Positions 1 to 12,523 are shown, counted from the first letter of the stretch. The stretch is DNA of 29,438 nt from Pleurotus djamor (GCA_029747585.1 JAPEVF010000575.1:1-29438); one strand, 5' to 3'. Notes: generated by a model not told the origin, from the letters alone. Made by a program: numbers and translations.

Positions 1-548
1 GTAAGGATAGTCATCCTTACCCCTAGCTCCTGTCCCCCTCTTACGTAGTTTCCGCTTTCGTTCGCGACACATCATTCGTTCTTTACCCTGTACCACCACC
101 ATCTCCTCCTCCTCTCGCGTCTCCTCCGCAATACACCACGGTCCTGTCATCGTTGTGTGATCCGCCCTTTTAGTGTTGCTGTCGTCGGCCACGACATCAT
201 TACACACGCTTCCGAAACTCCAATGCTGATCACATTTTTTTCTCTCCCTGTTCGACTTTACCGACGTTGCTGACTCTTTCTCTCTTCCCCTCCTCCCGCA
301 TCCCGCGTCGCATTACTCGCTCTCGGTCTTAGATGTCAGATAACTCGTACGATCATCTCGCCTAATTTGAAACGAAAAAAGCGCTCATTCCCTTCCCTTC
401 TTCCTTTCACTTTCACTTTCTCCCGCTTTATTCGCTTGACTCCCTTCCTTCCTCACCACATCCTAGCCCATCTAGACGAGATTCCATTGCCTCACACGCA
501 AACTCAACGTACTCAAACGCCGCATCGACACGGCACATCCTAGGCGAC
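1..548 (+). promoter_or_regulatory. 5' flank and probable 5' UTR of the tetraspanin gene
   Basis: No gene is recognised here. The coding strand is strongly pyrimidine-rich, with many CT, TTC and TCC tracts, especially from 60 to 480. This is typical of promoters and leaders of well-expressed fungal genes. The tetraspanin ATG at 549 follows a C/A-rich stretch. I see no clear TATA box in a fixed position and cannot place the transcription start. A short minus-strand ORF at 428-616 only mirrors this tract and the tetraspanin N-terminus. Confidence 0.5.
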
Positions 549-1785
549 ATGTCCACCCCATTGGATAGACCAAACCCTCCCTTCGCAGCCGCGGGCGGTT
601 CGCAGACCTCGCTCACCCGAGAGCACTCACCGGTTCAGGACAGCAGCAGCGTTTCTCTGAGCGTCAATTACCTCCCTTCGAAATTCTCAAATGCCATGTT
701 TACGAGGAAGCGCAAGGGTGGGAAAGGCGAGCCGGCTATCCCGAAGATGGGGGGAGGTGTCGAGGCGTTCAGGAGCGGCGAGGCCCGTATGCCTGGGGAG
801 AACGATGAAGACTACGATGGCGTCTCCAGTGGATGGTTTGGTGGGAAGGAGGGAGGCCGCGCCCGCCCGAAAGGCCGATGGAACAAATTCAAGTGGATTA
901 TGTTCTTCGCCAACCTCGCGCTGACCATCTACTCCCTCGCCGCTCTCATTGCCTGTCTCCTCACCTGGTTCAACATTTGGACGAACGCCGATATTGTCCG
1001 AGTCGGGAACCGCCCTGAGCTTATTACGTCCACCATCGCCGCTTCTGTCGGTGTTCTGTGTTCGGTCATCGGCTGGGCTGGTATTCTCTTGAACAACCGC
1101 TCATTCCTTGCTGTCTACGCCTTCCTTCTCTGGATCTGCTTCGCCTTCCTCGTCGTCCCTGGCTACATCACATACAAGAAACACACCTTCAACCTTGAAG
1201 GAAAAATCAACGCCCAGTGGTCCCGAGACCTCGGATCAGAGGGTCGTATGAGGATCCAGAACCAGCTTGGATGCTGTGGATACTTCAGTCCATTCGTTGA
1301 AGCCACCGTCACTGCCACTTGCTACGCGCGCAGTGTCTTGGAGGGTTGCAAGGGACCCTACATCGAGTTCGAGGATGTTGTGTTGAAGAGGTGGTACATC
1401 ATCGCGTTCGCTCTGGTCCCTGCCCAGCTTGCCGTGATGATTGTGGCGTTGCTTTGCTCCAACCATGTCACCTACCGCTTCGGTAAGGGCATGATGCCCA
1501 AGGCCTACCGATTGAGCATGAACAGTATGGCGGTCATCATGGATAACTATGCCAAGTGAGTCCCCTCCTTCAGCTTCTAATTCCCAGTTTCTGATAATTA
1601 CTTCCCCCAGCCAACTCGCTGAACAATACGGTAACGATGTCGCCTCTGAAATCCTCGCCCGCTCGCGGTCGAACCTCAAGCTGGATTCGATGCCTACCAT
1701 GGCATATGGAAACAGCAATTCCACGTCGTATAGCAGCAAATACGAGCCCCTGAGTCACAGACACGGAGGAGATGCCACCCAGTAG
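549..1785 (+). CDS. Tetraspanin (basidiomycete Tsp2-like)
   Basis: Four-pass membrane protein of 393 aa that would organise membrane microdomains. Exons are 549-1555 and 1611-1785; the 55-nt intron has GTGAGT and CCCAG borders, and splicing replaces the stop met by reading straight on at 1557. The N-terminal ~115 residues are hydrophilic and Ser/Gly/Arg-rich (cytoplasmic). Hydrophobic segments lie at about 117-139, 158-180, 187-208 and 282-305. The large loop between segments 3 and 4 carries the tetraspanin Cys-Cys-Gly motif (residues 242-244, LGCCGYF) and further cysteines that could pair with it. The C-terminal tail is Ser/Tyr-rich. The fold assignment rests on the four segments plus the CCG motif. 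The Tsp2 label, rather than Pls1 or Tsp3, is inferred from the basidiomycete setting and long N-terminus and is less certain. Confidence 0.92.
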
Positions 1786-4558
1786 ATGCCTTTCTCGTTG
1801 CATTGACTCCCTCCCCTCCCCTTCGCACCTGTCGCTATGATATTGATATGATCGCAGAACTCTGAACACTAGAAACCAATAATTCCCTACATACCACACA
1901 CGCACACATACATACCTTGATACGTGTCCCTTCGTTTACCCAGTCCCACTCGTTTGCTCCTCACCGTCGTTTCCTATATTTTTTCATTATTCGTAGTGGA
2001 TACCTGTGTATGTTTTTGTTCGTTTATTTATCCGTCGACCTGGTGGTTGACGTCGAGGATCTGGGACGCGGTGTTTGAGATCTAGCGTTGTGTAGACGGA
2101 CTAGTACTGTTACATCTGCACGGTTTCGAACCTCTGTCCTCATGGGACGCATATAGCTACGAGATGGCTACACGTTGTGATGCATGCGAGATGGACAATG
2201 GCAAATTCAATTTGTGGTAAATTGAAATTGACGCTGCGTCGAAGTACTAAACTAACTCTCCCACTTCCCATCAAGTTACCTCAACAAACGCACATCTTTT
2301 CTTCCTGATCTGCTTCCTTGGACATTTTCCTGTCTTGATATCCACAACTGGATGCCCTGACCACTGGGGACAGGCTAGACCCAATTCTATTCTGGCTACT
2401 GGTCCGGGGTCCCCAACTTCGACAGGCCTCAACTGAGGCTCAACGACGAGCTTTCGAATTGAGATGTCTCCCCATTTCCCTGTACACTAGGCTCTAATTT
2501 CAGCCTCTATGCCGAGCTAGGATTGTTGATCTGCACATATTGCTGCCAACCGAGAACCCTGCCCTCCTTTGAAGTGGTCGATGATTTTCTCAGATAGGTC
2601 CACCCAATTGGTTTCTTCCGAGTTTTGGAGGAAGTTTGGAGAAACGGACATCGACGAGGAGTTGGGAGTTGGAAGGAACATTGAGGGCGTAACGAGGGAG
2701 GAGGTGTGTACTTCTCAGATTCTCATCCTATTCACCCGTCTCAAAGCATCTTCACCTCTTCTACTACAGAATTCCATGAATGCGGTATGGTCACGACGGC
2801 GCATATACCCAACTCATAGCATAGACTAAGAGTATTGACTATTGAGTATTGATCAGCGTACCACGTCAATGTCAACCGTCAACGTCGCCTGCCCTCTCGC
2901 ACCTTCTACGCTGTCTTGGTGCAATTCTGATCGTCTTTTCCTTCTGCCCACATTCCTTTGGGCTCTTCACCTCCCTGGTCAGCCCTATCTGCTGTACGGT
3001 AGGTGGTACCCTCTGGAGACCGTCGCCGCCTCTGGGATTTGGTTTTGCTTCGTTCCGACTCAGAGCCAGCCGCCTCATGCCTCAAACTCAAGACCAGCTC
3101 TTGCAACGAAAGCTTGGTTTCGTGACGATTGCCTTGGATACGAACCGGTTTGACGACAACTTTGCCATATAGAACGTCGCGTCGACTGCAGACTCTCTGC
3201 AAATTTACCCGCAGCGAAGTCGACTGAGAATGCCGTGAATTGGGGGCTGATCGCAGAGACATGAGGGGATACATTCGCGTAATTGGTAGGACACATGCTC
3301 GTCAACTCCTCGTTCCATAAATTGAATGGACTTGACTAACTATCAGGATTCAAGATTCAGAACTTGGTCAACCAATGCTCGTACCCTGTGCTTGGATATA
3401 CACTCACAGAGGGGAATCTGGGCTTTTGAGAACCTTCACCCTAATTCCCGGCTCGAGATGAACACCATCGCATACAGTGTATGTATTCTTTTCTCAGTGA
3501 AATTATCGGTGCTTACTTGATATCATTAGAAGACTCTCCATCCCTCTTCGTCTGGGGTGCCATTTCCCCGACATCGTGGTGCAGTTGTCTGTCGTGGTCT
3601 GCTACAAGCCAACTTTTGGGTCGATGGTGGATCACGGTAGGAGCAATAAAGACACAAAATTGCCGAAGCTGGCGTACTCATGCTACGCAGGAGGCGTCCT
3701 GCAGCCTGTGGGTTGGTGGTGGAGCGACACGCCCAGTCAACTGGCAAATTGACCCAGTTACGAGACGTTCACGTCGTAGATGTGCATGATTAACTGGTAA
3801 GTCAGGAGCTGCATCTTTCGGGTGTATGACTGACAGACCTTTTCGTAGGATTGATGCGAGAACAGAAGCCCATTCAATGACCACCTGCCTCGCATAGGAT
3901 GCGCTTCAGTATTTTCGAGGTGCAGGCCCATGTTTTTGGTTAGGCAGGTAGAGCGTCCCCCGAAGTAGGCGGGAGGATAAGCACCATAATCGTGCCGGCT
4001 TGAAGGTGAGCCCATCAGAAGTCTGGAGGTTGAGTGTCTTACATCAGGAAGTAGAAGTGGAAACGTACCATGAAGAAGGAGGGTATAACACCTTCGTCAT
4101 ATGTGGGCCTATGCCTGAGTCCCGTATTTGGGGGTTTGGGCAGTTTTTCGGAAAAGCTCAGAATCTTGTGTGTCTCCCCCAGAGGAGTATCATCCGATGA
4201 TGACGAAATCAGGACCAAACGGCGGAAACGCGGAGGACTTCACGCGCCAATATCGTCATCATCGTCTTTCGGTGTATATCATTCATAGGCACATGTATGN
4301 TTTTTTTCCTAATCGTCGTGCGATTGATTGGGCTAACCTTTGCAGCTAGTGCTGGGTGAGATGATGCAGGGTCGATCGGCTTGAAAAAGGGTCGTGCTGC
4401 CATTGTCCGCCCATCTAGGATGGTCGCGGTCACCTGATCCAACCCATTGTTCCATGGTCCTGCCACAGCCTGGCCACACCAGCGTTTTTTTTCACAACCA
4501 CATTCACACTACCAATTTCAGACATCCCTGGAATTGCTCTCTTGTTTCTGCCACCTCG
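1786..4558. other. Intergenic region without a recognised gene
   Basis: 2.8 kb. The first few hundred bases are probably tetraspanin 3' UTR. Short ORFs exist at 2569-2829, 2842-3172 and 3326-3520, but none has recognisable motifs and they overlap each other in different frames. From about 3528 to 3746 one plus frame stays open and ends at a TGA; its translation contains hydrophobic stretches (VVQLSVVVCYKP, YAGGVLQPVGWWW), but I cannot assign it to a family. A perfect 8-bp inverted repeat (TTCAATTT, loop of 5, AAATTGAA) lies at 2206-2226. A single N at 4300 precedes a T run. The last few hundred bases would hold the FunK1 promoter. Confidence 0.5.
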
Positions 4559-7067
4559 ATGGCGATCGATACTTTCAACCCTGCCTCAGATCGCTTTTAT
4601 AATTGCCACTTCAAATCTCCGATTCCAAAGGACATTGTTCGAATCGCCGATGAAGTTGCGAAGATAACATCCCCGCAACGTTCGATGACAGGATACCGGA
4701 TCCACAGTGTCCTCAACCAGATCAGTCAAGCAATCTATAGTAAACATTTCCTTTTGCCTGGAGTCTCCTACTGTTTCCTCATTCATGTACAGAAACAACC
4801 GCGTATTCAGAGTCCATTGTTTTTGTGCCCGTGGAGTCCCCAATGCCCCATCACCCTTGTGGGTATCGTGGACCTTCTCCCCCGATCGTCGCCGTCCGGA
4901 GCAGCGTCTACGAACAGCTCAAGAGCGCAAACAAGTGGACACCATCGTGGCATCACGTCTTGTCCGTTGTTGAGCCCATCGACGAGGTCAACACCACTGC
5001 ACATGCAGAGGCTTGTGGAACATCCCTTGCCCTTCTGATGCAAGCCCGTCCTGACATGATCAGATTCTATGGAGTCGCCCTTTCCTCGTTGGAGAGTGCC
5101 ACCGATAAATGGCCAAACACGGGGTCCTATGAGCTTCGGTGCTCGACAGCCGCAGGATTCGACCGACACGTCTACCCTTCAAACAATCTCATCCCTTTGA
5201 CAGCCTATGTCCATCGACTCTACGGTCGTCGTCCGGTCGGCATGTACGACCCCTCTATCGTTCTCGAACAGTCCACCTTGCTTCATGGTGCGCCTCGGTG
5301 GAAAGTTTACATCGGCCCCGGGAAATCCAAAGTCTATCGAAACTGCAAAGTGACCAACGTCGGTTGGCCCTGGCACCGAATGACTTGGGTCGCAGAAACT
5401 CCTGCATCGAATGGCAATCCCATCCTGATAAAGGATGCTTACCGACGACGGCATGGGTACTTTGTTGAAAGAGAGATTTACGATGTTCTCCACGACCGAG
5501 ATGAAGCGGAGAGGAACATGAAATGCGGCGACATCAACCAACGTTACACATACAACCGCGACGTTCCTGGTTTCTGCATCATTTTGGCGTCACTTGATGT
5601 TCCCTGCTCTGGGAATCACGACATCATCAGAGTAGGCGAGGGAGTAAACGAGAGGATCAAGGCAAGACTTGTGATGGCGACTTCTGGAGAACCCTTGACC
5701 AAATGTACAAGTGTCCTTGCCTTCGCCAAGGCTATGTACGACATTGTACAAGGTGAGTAGCCCAAGGCTTTCCCTGTTTCTTAAGTCGCTCATTTACCTT
5801 GCAGCGCATCGTTATGCTTTTGAGCATCTTAACATCCTGCACCGAGATATTAGCCTCGGGAATATAGTTATCAATCCCAAGGAAGCCAGAAAGCCTCGTA
5901 TCTTGAACACACCCGACCGGCCAAAGTTCATTACCGAAACCCTTGACAAGTATGTGACCAGACTTTGCATTCCCCGTCTAACGAAACTAATCGGCATTCC
6001 CTGTTATTAGAACAAGAAAGTTTGCCCCACCACTTTCACGTCTTATCGACTTGGACGGCGCAGCCGAGTATGACGCCTCAAAGGCCGCAACCCCAACGTT
6101 CCGACGAATCCTCAACGCTATGCATTATCTCCCTGACCAGCCTACGCAGCCAGGGCAATTCATTAGGCACCTCCAGGTTTGCTCCGTATGTAGCTCTCCA
6201 ACATCTCGCAGCATTCCTTTTCGCCTGACCGTGTTGATATATAGGGCACCCCAGGCTTTATCTCCCGGGCCAATTGCACTCAAGGAATTTGTTATACAAA
6301 TTTTGAATTTGAACCCATGCCCGAACTTGAGGGCCGTGCGCGGAAGCTCTATGAAGCCCAGTACTCTCCGAAGGAGCATCCTTTGCGCTTCTTCGTTGAT
6401 TCGACCCAAAAAGGCTCTCTTACTTTCCACGGAGGGTCTTCCAAAGTACCTCGCGACGTTCTTGGACGATCCACTTGGTGTCAACATCCTCGCGATGATG
6501 TCGAGTCGATGTTTTGGTCTATTGTCTGGTTTTACAGCAGAGCCGCTCCGCTTCACGAAACTAAGGATGAGCAGATAGAAGATGATCACCGCTACGACAC
6601 TTTCGCTTCACCCCTTGACGACATCGAACTGCACACCATTTCGAAGACATCCGACAGCCGCGCGTCGATCTTGGGTGTTCCCTTGGACACCTGGAAAAGA
6701 TGTTATCTTCACCCAAAGTTGACATATGTTGCTCCCCTTCTTGTCGACCTTGCAAAACAGGTTCGACCGAACTATAGGCGTCTGAGTCCAGCTCCGCCAC
6801 CGCTTCACCTTCATGAAGCCGTGTCACGAATCTTACTGAAGTACATTGTTCAATGGGAAGACGAAGGTTGCGATGTCGAGTTGGATACCAAGCGAGGGAG
6901 GGATACGCTAAGACCCTCTGTTGAGAGAGAGAAGAGGAAGGCTTCGGAGGAAGTTGACAACCCTAACATTAAGCGTGAGTTAACTGTCTCCATAACTCGT
7001 TGAGTGGGATCCCTGCTGACATTACCGTTCAATAGGCCGTCGAGATCAAGATTTTGGGGACATCTGA
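4559..7067 (+). CDS. FunK1-type fungal protein kinase
   Basis: Predicted 740 aa kinase of the fungal-specific FunK1 family, related to phosphotransferase-fold kinases. Exons: 4559-4739, 4793-5752, 5805-5949, 6011-6185, 6245-6974, 7036-7067; all junctions are GT...AG and keep frame. The N-terminal ~240 residues match the usual FunK1 N-lobe extension. Kinase elements: putative ATP-site Lys274 (ILIKDAY), Glu in FVEREIYDVL about 14 residues later, catalytic loop HRDISLGN with Asp395 and Asn400, then LIDLDG (Asp442/Asp444) replacing DFG, and the activation-segment motif GTPGF at 488. The basic tail (near REKRKAS) could be a nuclear localisation signal. The catalytic residues look intact. Substrate is unknown. 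Start: ATG 4559 is the first in-frame Met giving a continuous N-lobe; the first intron (4740-4792) moves the frame to the long second exon. It is convergent with the downstream SDR gene. Confidence 0.9.
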
Positions 7068-7514
7068 AGATGCCTCTTCATCCGCCCCAGTGCTGTTCAT
7101 CACCATGGCTCGCAAGTTTGGATGGTCATATTGTGTCAGCATTCCTTTGATCTACGGAACTATGTAAATAGCATCCCTGTATTAAGAGCGAATAGTATCA
7201 GTTGCTCAAGGATGTATTGATGAACACATTGGAGTGACAAGATAACCGGCTGCCTTGGGTATGTAGAATAAGTAATGAAGTCCCACACCGATGAAAAATA
7301 CGAAGCGTTCCTCGCGCGCGCGTGGACTGTAAAGTAGAACTAAAACTGATACCAAAATAAACGGGGGCATCGCGTCGCGCGGAGTCAAATCAACCATAGA
7401 AATAAATTATACTTTAGGACGAGTCTAGGTTGCTCTAAGTATAAAGATAAGATAAGGTAGGTGCGTTGCATGTTCCCCAAAGGAGCACCGGAATGGCCCA
7501 CAACAGGAGAGTGA
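7068..7514. other. Convergent intergenic region (FunK1 / SDR 3' ends)
   Basis: About 450 bp between the stop codons of two convergent genes. It is moderately AT-rich and presumably holds both 3' UTRs and polyadenylation signals. An alternating CG tract (ctcgcgcgcgcg) occurs near 7311-7322. I recognise no gene. Confidence 0.5.
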
Positions 7515-8812
7515 TCATCGACGAAGTGAGTGCTTCTCAATGATCGGGTGGACACGCTCGTCAATCTTGGAAAGAACGCGTAGAGTATCGTCCTTAGAGA
7601 AGGAGCTATGAATTTCTTGAACGACGAGCAGCAGCAGATGAGACTTACCCAAACGAGATTCTCGAACTCCTTTCCCTTCTCACTAATGACGAAATCCCCC
7701 GGTTCCTCGATCTTGGCAAAGCTCACATACACGCCCTTCATGGCTTCGTCATCGACCCTCCCTAGCACTCTCTCACTACCATTACCACCGGAAGATTTCG
7801 TCGGCCCTCCTATACTGGCCCAGATGACTTGACGCGAACCTTCCTCCGCTGAACGACCGAGGATAGCCAGCAGAATTCGAAACACCAAAGAGTCTCCGTT
7901 CGTGGTCATGTCAGAATAGCAAAGTCCAGGATTAACACAGGCGACGATGGGGGAATTGGAGCTTGAAGCAAGGCGAGCGGATAGGGCCCTGGTGATGATC
8001 ACATTGAGGGCTGAGAAAATGAGTCAAAAAGCGGTGTCAAGAATCATAGACCGTAGAACGAACCTTTCGCAATGCGGTATTTTGGCAATGTCTGGTAGGG
8101 CAAGGAAAGCTCCTTGCTACTGATGCTTTCGAGGACAGACGTCGAATCATAAACTTTCTTGGGTATATCAACGAACTGATGAGCCTCGCTCGCGACGATG
8201 ACGATCCTAGGCAAGGGGTCCGCGTCGATTTTACGGAGCTCAGCAGCCTTTGTGATTTTCGGGAGAAGTAGGAGTATAAGGAGGACTTGGGAGAGGTAAT
8301 TTACTTGAAGGCTAAGAAAGAGATGAATATGGAACAAACAAGGGCATGAGTAACATGGGCGACGTACGACATTTCCCAGCCATCCTGGGTTTCTTCGTAA
8401 TCTTTGGGGATGATGCCTGCGTTGGCAACCAAGATATCTAGCTTATCGTAGTCGAAGTTGTCAACGAAGGCCTTCACCGAATCGAAGCTGGCCAAATCGA
8501 TGATACGAAGGTCGAACGCGTCGAGGCCCGTCTCCTCCCTCATTCCTACATGGAGGATCAGTATTCAGCTTCAGAGACTATTGAAAAGTCTAAATTCAAC
8601 TTACGACGGACGGCATCTTCTCCTTTGCTCTTATTCCGACATCCCAAAATGACCTTAGCCCCGAACTTGGCGAAGTGCTTTGCCGTCTCGTAGCCGATAC
8701 CAGCATTTGCGCCAATTACCAGCACGACTTTGCCTGCGAGGTCCGCCGTCACCACAGGTGGAACAGTCGATAGTTGTTCCCTGAAAAATGTGAGCAACGA
8801 TTTGTTCCCCAT
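7515..8812 (-). CDS. Short-chain dehydrogenase/reductase (retinol-dehydrogenase/WWOX-like SDR)
   Basis: NAD(P)-dependent oxidoreductase of 357 aa with Rossmann fold. Exons in transcript order: 8812-8605, 8545-8368, 8311-8064, 8010-7649, 7592-7515. Coenzyme-binding glycine motif GANAGIG is at residues 34-40 (Ile33 replaces the usual Thr). The central NAG motif is ANAG at 110-113. The catalytic triad fits Ser170 (IVIVASEAH), Tyr207 and Lys211 (YRIAK), and [10 protein letters not shown] is the usual PG motif after the active site. The C-terminus, ending near KIDERVHPI, matches the retinol-dehydrogenase-like subgroup. Acceptors of introns 1-4 are TAG, TAG, CAG and TAAG; the last is non-canonical (AAG) but is the only site nearby that keeps frame. 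Substrate cannot be deduced. There is no clear signal peptide or membrane anchor. Confidence 0.92.
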
Positions 8813-9978
8813 GTTCGATGCAGAGGCCGAGGGAGATATGGTGTAGGATAATGCCCTTTAATCTTTCTAGGTCTTTATACTATGTAGCCGTTGATAACAT
8901 CGACGAGAGGAAATTTATTTCAGCTGGCATTTGGTTGTGATTACTATTTTCCAGGAAAATCGGGGTTTACTTACAGATGAACAAAGTTCAGGATTACCGA
9001 GATCCAGGTCAGCTAAGGGTGCCGCAGTCAATTTCGTGGTAGGTAGATCTTGATGGCTGTATGTAGATTGATGTGGTCAACCAGTTGGACGTCCAACTCA
9101 AGTTGCGGCCGTGGCCGTGGAGACAGTGTTACGCGTTGGTTACGCGACCGTGATAATGTGATCATGCCTCCTTTCTCTCTCAGGGGCTGTGTAACAGCTC
9201 GTTTTTCTCAGCTTGTTCTTGTCCAGGATCACGTCGACACTGATGTCCAGCAAAATCAATGCACTCATTTGTATTTTAGCACAAACACAGATCTTGAAGT
9301 GAGCTCTTCGGGCCCCCTTCTTAGCTCCGGCTGAATTCTCAATCATCTAGAGACTACTTATCAGGCATCGATTTTCCTGCCACTCAGACAAATTGTGGCG
9401 ACCTCAGTCAGCCCAAGTCACTTGTCAACACTGATAATCTGGGTAATTTGGGCTTTCTGGAGGCTGGCTTCCCAGAACTCATGGGATCCTGGGAACCCCC
9501 AGAGAACTTCTGGATTAAAATTTCAACCCAACGTATCCATGACCTCGGGTACGCCTCATTACACATCTCTTCAAGCGGACTGAGCAATCTCTCTTGTGGC
9601 TACTACGCTCTAGGCTCTGCGCTTGCACTCGCTTGCGATGACCAACCGTCTCTCATATCCTAAACATTCTTGGAGAATGCTCAAAGAGCCGTATGTGATC
9701 TTAGACTTTGTCTATTCTCCCTTCGGCCCGTTTCCTCGCTACCCATGTCACCCTCAGGAATCCAGCTGTTGAGCAATAAAAAGCCTACCTTACCTTGGAA
9801 TTTTGCCCTTCCTATTCCGTCAACACTTCATGGCCCACGCGACCCCTGCTTCCCTTTTCGCAACAAACCTGCTCATTTCCCTGAGTAATCGTGCGAATCG
9901 ATAAATCACCACCCATAAGGACCTACAACCCCCGGTTTATCATGGTTTTACCCAGACTATCACGGCATCGTCCACATC
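8813..9978. other. Divergent intergenic region (SDR / F-box promoters)
   Basis: About 1.2 kb separating the SDR start (minus) from the first F-box gene (plus), so it must hold both promoters. Several short overlapping ORFs (for example 9050-9334 and 9448-9663) show no motif and no splice pattern that would extend them. Nothing else is recognised. Confidence 0.5.
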
Positions 9979-11217
9979 ATGGCTTCGTCGCATATCCCAA
10001 CGATGGGCTCAATTCTCCCTCAGGACGTCTTCTTCACCATATTCAGGTTGATACCCGACTCATACACGTTGTTTAACCTTCTACTCGTCAACCGCCGCTT
10101 CCATAACCTCGTCGAGCCAATCCTATACCGTGATGTGGTACTGGCTCTGACCTATCATCCAGATTACATACCCACTTGGATCAAATCATTCCGACGAAGC
10201 GTCACATATCACAACGCCCGACGAGCGCCTCTCGTTCATTCGCTCAGAATCCCTCTAGCAGAGGGAATAAACGTCCTCTTCCCTTACCTCCCCAGACTCC
10301 GTCGCCTCGGCTTCGTGGAAGCCTTCGGATCCTACCCCAAACCAGACGAATTATTCTCATCGTTGAAATCTCTCACAAATCTCACCCATTTGCTATGGCG
10401 TACCCCCATCGAGGATGTCAGAGCCTTCTCGGCCTTCCTCGAGGCATCACCATCGATCGAATATCTTAACTTTCGGTGCAATGACAGGGAGATTGAGGGG
10501 TTCGAACTTGCGGATGATGCCCTCCCTCGTCTTGAATGGCTCGGTGCCAATATAGAACAAGCCTTGATGATCCTCCCGGGGAGGCGAGTCAAGCATCTTG
10601 AACTGTATCTCGGGACGGGCGAGCTCAAGCTCCCGCTTGAAGAGGAGTATCTCGATGTCGTAGAAACGTTGTCGTGCAGTATCGACTTTGGCGATAATCT
10701 CCACTACCTTGTCGAAGCTGCATCTCAGTTCAAGAATCTGCGATACCTCGAGTTTTACTCAATGGAAGTGAGCTTCTGTTGATCTTTCCCATATTTATCA
10801 CGCGTCTGCTTAAACAGGATTCAGGACGATCTCTCGGTAGCAGGGATTTCTCAGATCCTAATGCCACTATCAGTGACTACCGTCCAATACATCTCGATCA
10901 TCCTTGAAGTCCCATCTTTCAACGGGCATGTTGAACTACCACACGACGTCCACCATACCTTCGAAGACATCCCAACGCTGCGGATTTTTGATGTCGAGGA
11001 AGACGGACAGGCTTACGATCAGCCTGGTATGTTCTTCCGCTATCGAAGAGGTGACACGGATGGTCCCATACTGGTTGACCGTATCAAACGAGATTACACG
11101 AGATGGGACCCATGGTTTGAAGATTGTCTTCTAGGAGAATTGTAAGCCCCTCCCCCTGGAACTCCTATTCTGACCTCTGGCCTAAAATTTGGCAGAAACG
11201 CGCCGTTAGAAGCCTGA
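9979..11217 (+). CDS. F-box protein, fungal divergent type
   Basis: Likely SCF ubiquitin-ligase substrate adaptor, 375 aa. Exons: 9979-10767, 10825-11141, 11196-11217. An F-box-like helix bundle lies near residues 13-55, with the pattern LPQDVFFTIF, then LLLVNRRFHNL, then EPILYRDVVL. The remainder is Leu-rich and reads as irregular LRR-like repeats (LPRLRRLGF, LTNLTHLLW, FKNLRYLEF). For intron 1 the frame is kept only with the acceptor at 10824 (TTCAG), not the CAG 8 nt upstream. The last intron has GTAAGC, a CTGAC branch site and GCAG; without it the protein would stop at 11145, only 7 residues shorter. It faces a paralogous F-box gene 153 bp downstream. The target is unknown. Confidence 0.83.
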
Positions 11218-11370
11218 GGCATCAAGGTATATTCAACGAGTCATGCCCCTGCTTAGTAGTCAATATGGAGGGGAGATATAGAGTATACTGTGCTTGACGA
11301 CGGAAAACAAGAAATGCGTTGTGTACGTAGGGTATGGAAAGAATACGAGAGGAGGAACTGGCTATCGAAG

Positions 11371-12523
11371 TCAATTAAAACGACCATACCACCAAAGATC
11401 TTCATCCCAGTATTGATGGAATCTTCGGGTAATATTCTGAGGCTTACTCAGGGACCGGGCGCCATCGCTATCGAGCAACCGGTAGCGAGTCGCCTGAAGG
11501 AATGGATCATCCGACCACTCATTGATCGCGACGTCTATCGTATTGAGGGCGGGGAATCGCTTCAGAGTTCCAGCGATTTCCGTTGTCCGAAGTAATGCAC
11601 CTTGCTGGAATTTGAACGACGCATATTCAAGATTTGGCCAATTCACTTGGCGGAACGATGAAAGAATCTTTCCCAGATTCGCATCCTGGATGCGTAAGTT
11701 CGTGTTAGGAATACTTTTGTCGCACAGGCTAGACATGCGAACTCACCTTCGGGCCATGAAGCTCGAGGAGCTTCATACGAGAAAAAGAAGGTAAGCTGGG
11801 GAGAGCAACAACGCCACAGGCAAGTGTCTCAACGGTGTCGAACGTCTCTTTCGTCCACGACACCGGGGGAGGTTGTGGGGATGCTAAAACCAAGACGTGG
11901 CGTATATTGCGACCGACGAGGATGGGATACGCGATGTGATCGTAGGTGACTAGGGATCGCAGGTTGGGGAGTGATTCTGGCGATAAAGGAAGCTCTTTGA
12001 GCGCAACCAAGTCGTAGCTGGTAATGCAAAGGTGCTCCAACGGTGTCTGGGTGTTGAGGAACGTAACCAGAGAATCGATATCGCCAATGGGCTGGCACAT
12101 GGTGAGATGGTTCAATCGCCCAAAGTATTCAAGCGACTTGTAGAAGCCAATAGGGTCTGGTGGAGGGGAGGAGGATGTGATCGACAGGCGCCGAAGATTG
12201 GTGAGATATGGGAACATGTCGCGAAGATTCTGAGGTGGGATAGACACGCAAAGTGACTTCACGGAATGTGCGAGACGATCATCGTTCTTGATTTGCTTGA
12301 AGAATTGGCTCAAACGAGCGTTGGCTCGCGTTCTTCTGATGGGATCGTGCTGGTCGTCAAACACGACGTTCCGATACAGAAAGGGTTTCGCCACGTCCTT
12401 GAAGGATTTTGAAACAAGGATTAGGTTGCGAAGCGTTGAGATTTCTTCGAGAAGCTCGACGATTTGGAGGACGACATCAAGAGGAAGCTCTGTTTGAAGC
12501 CTCGCGGTATTCTCGTGTACCAT
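11371..12523 (-). CDS. F-box protein, fungal divergent type
   Basis: 363 aa, two exons (12523-11747 and 11685-11371); the 61-nt intron has GTGAGT, a CTAAC branch site and CCAG. The start is ATG 12523 in a good fungal context (ACCACCATGG); sequence further upstream in frame begins only with a TTG. The F-box region is at about residues 8-50: LPLDVVLQIVELLEE, then LRNLILVSKSFKDVAKPFLYRNVVF. The rest has LRR-like Leu periodicity (LTNLRRLSI, LPNLRSLV, FSRMKLLEL), and the C-terminus is Trp-rich (YWDEDLWWYG), a feature shared by related proteins here. Role as an SCF adaptor is inferred from the F-box. It is convergent with the upstream paralogue, and the pair is more diverged than the 14.2/24.5 kb pair. 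Confidence 0.85.

Noticed and set aside
1236..1739. Minus-strand open frame inside the tetraspanin gene
   Set aside because: It is antisense to exons with a clear tetraspanin reading, including the CCG motif, and has no features of its own.
2206..2226. 8-bp perfect hairpin as a possible terminator
   Set aside because: Intrinsic hairpin terminators are not used by eukaryotic RNA polymerase II, and such short AT-rich palindromes are expected by chance.
4394..4558. Longer N-terminus for the FunK1 kinase in the same frame upstream of 4559
   Set aside because: The upstream frame has no ATG start in good context and reads as His/Thr-rich non-conserved sequence; ATG 4559 gives a normal FunK1 length.
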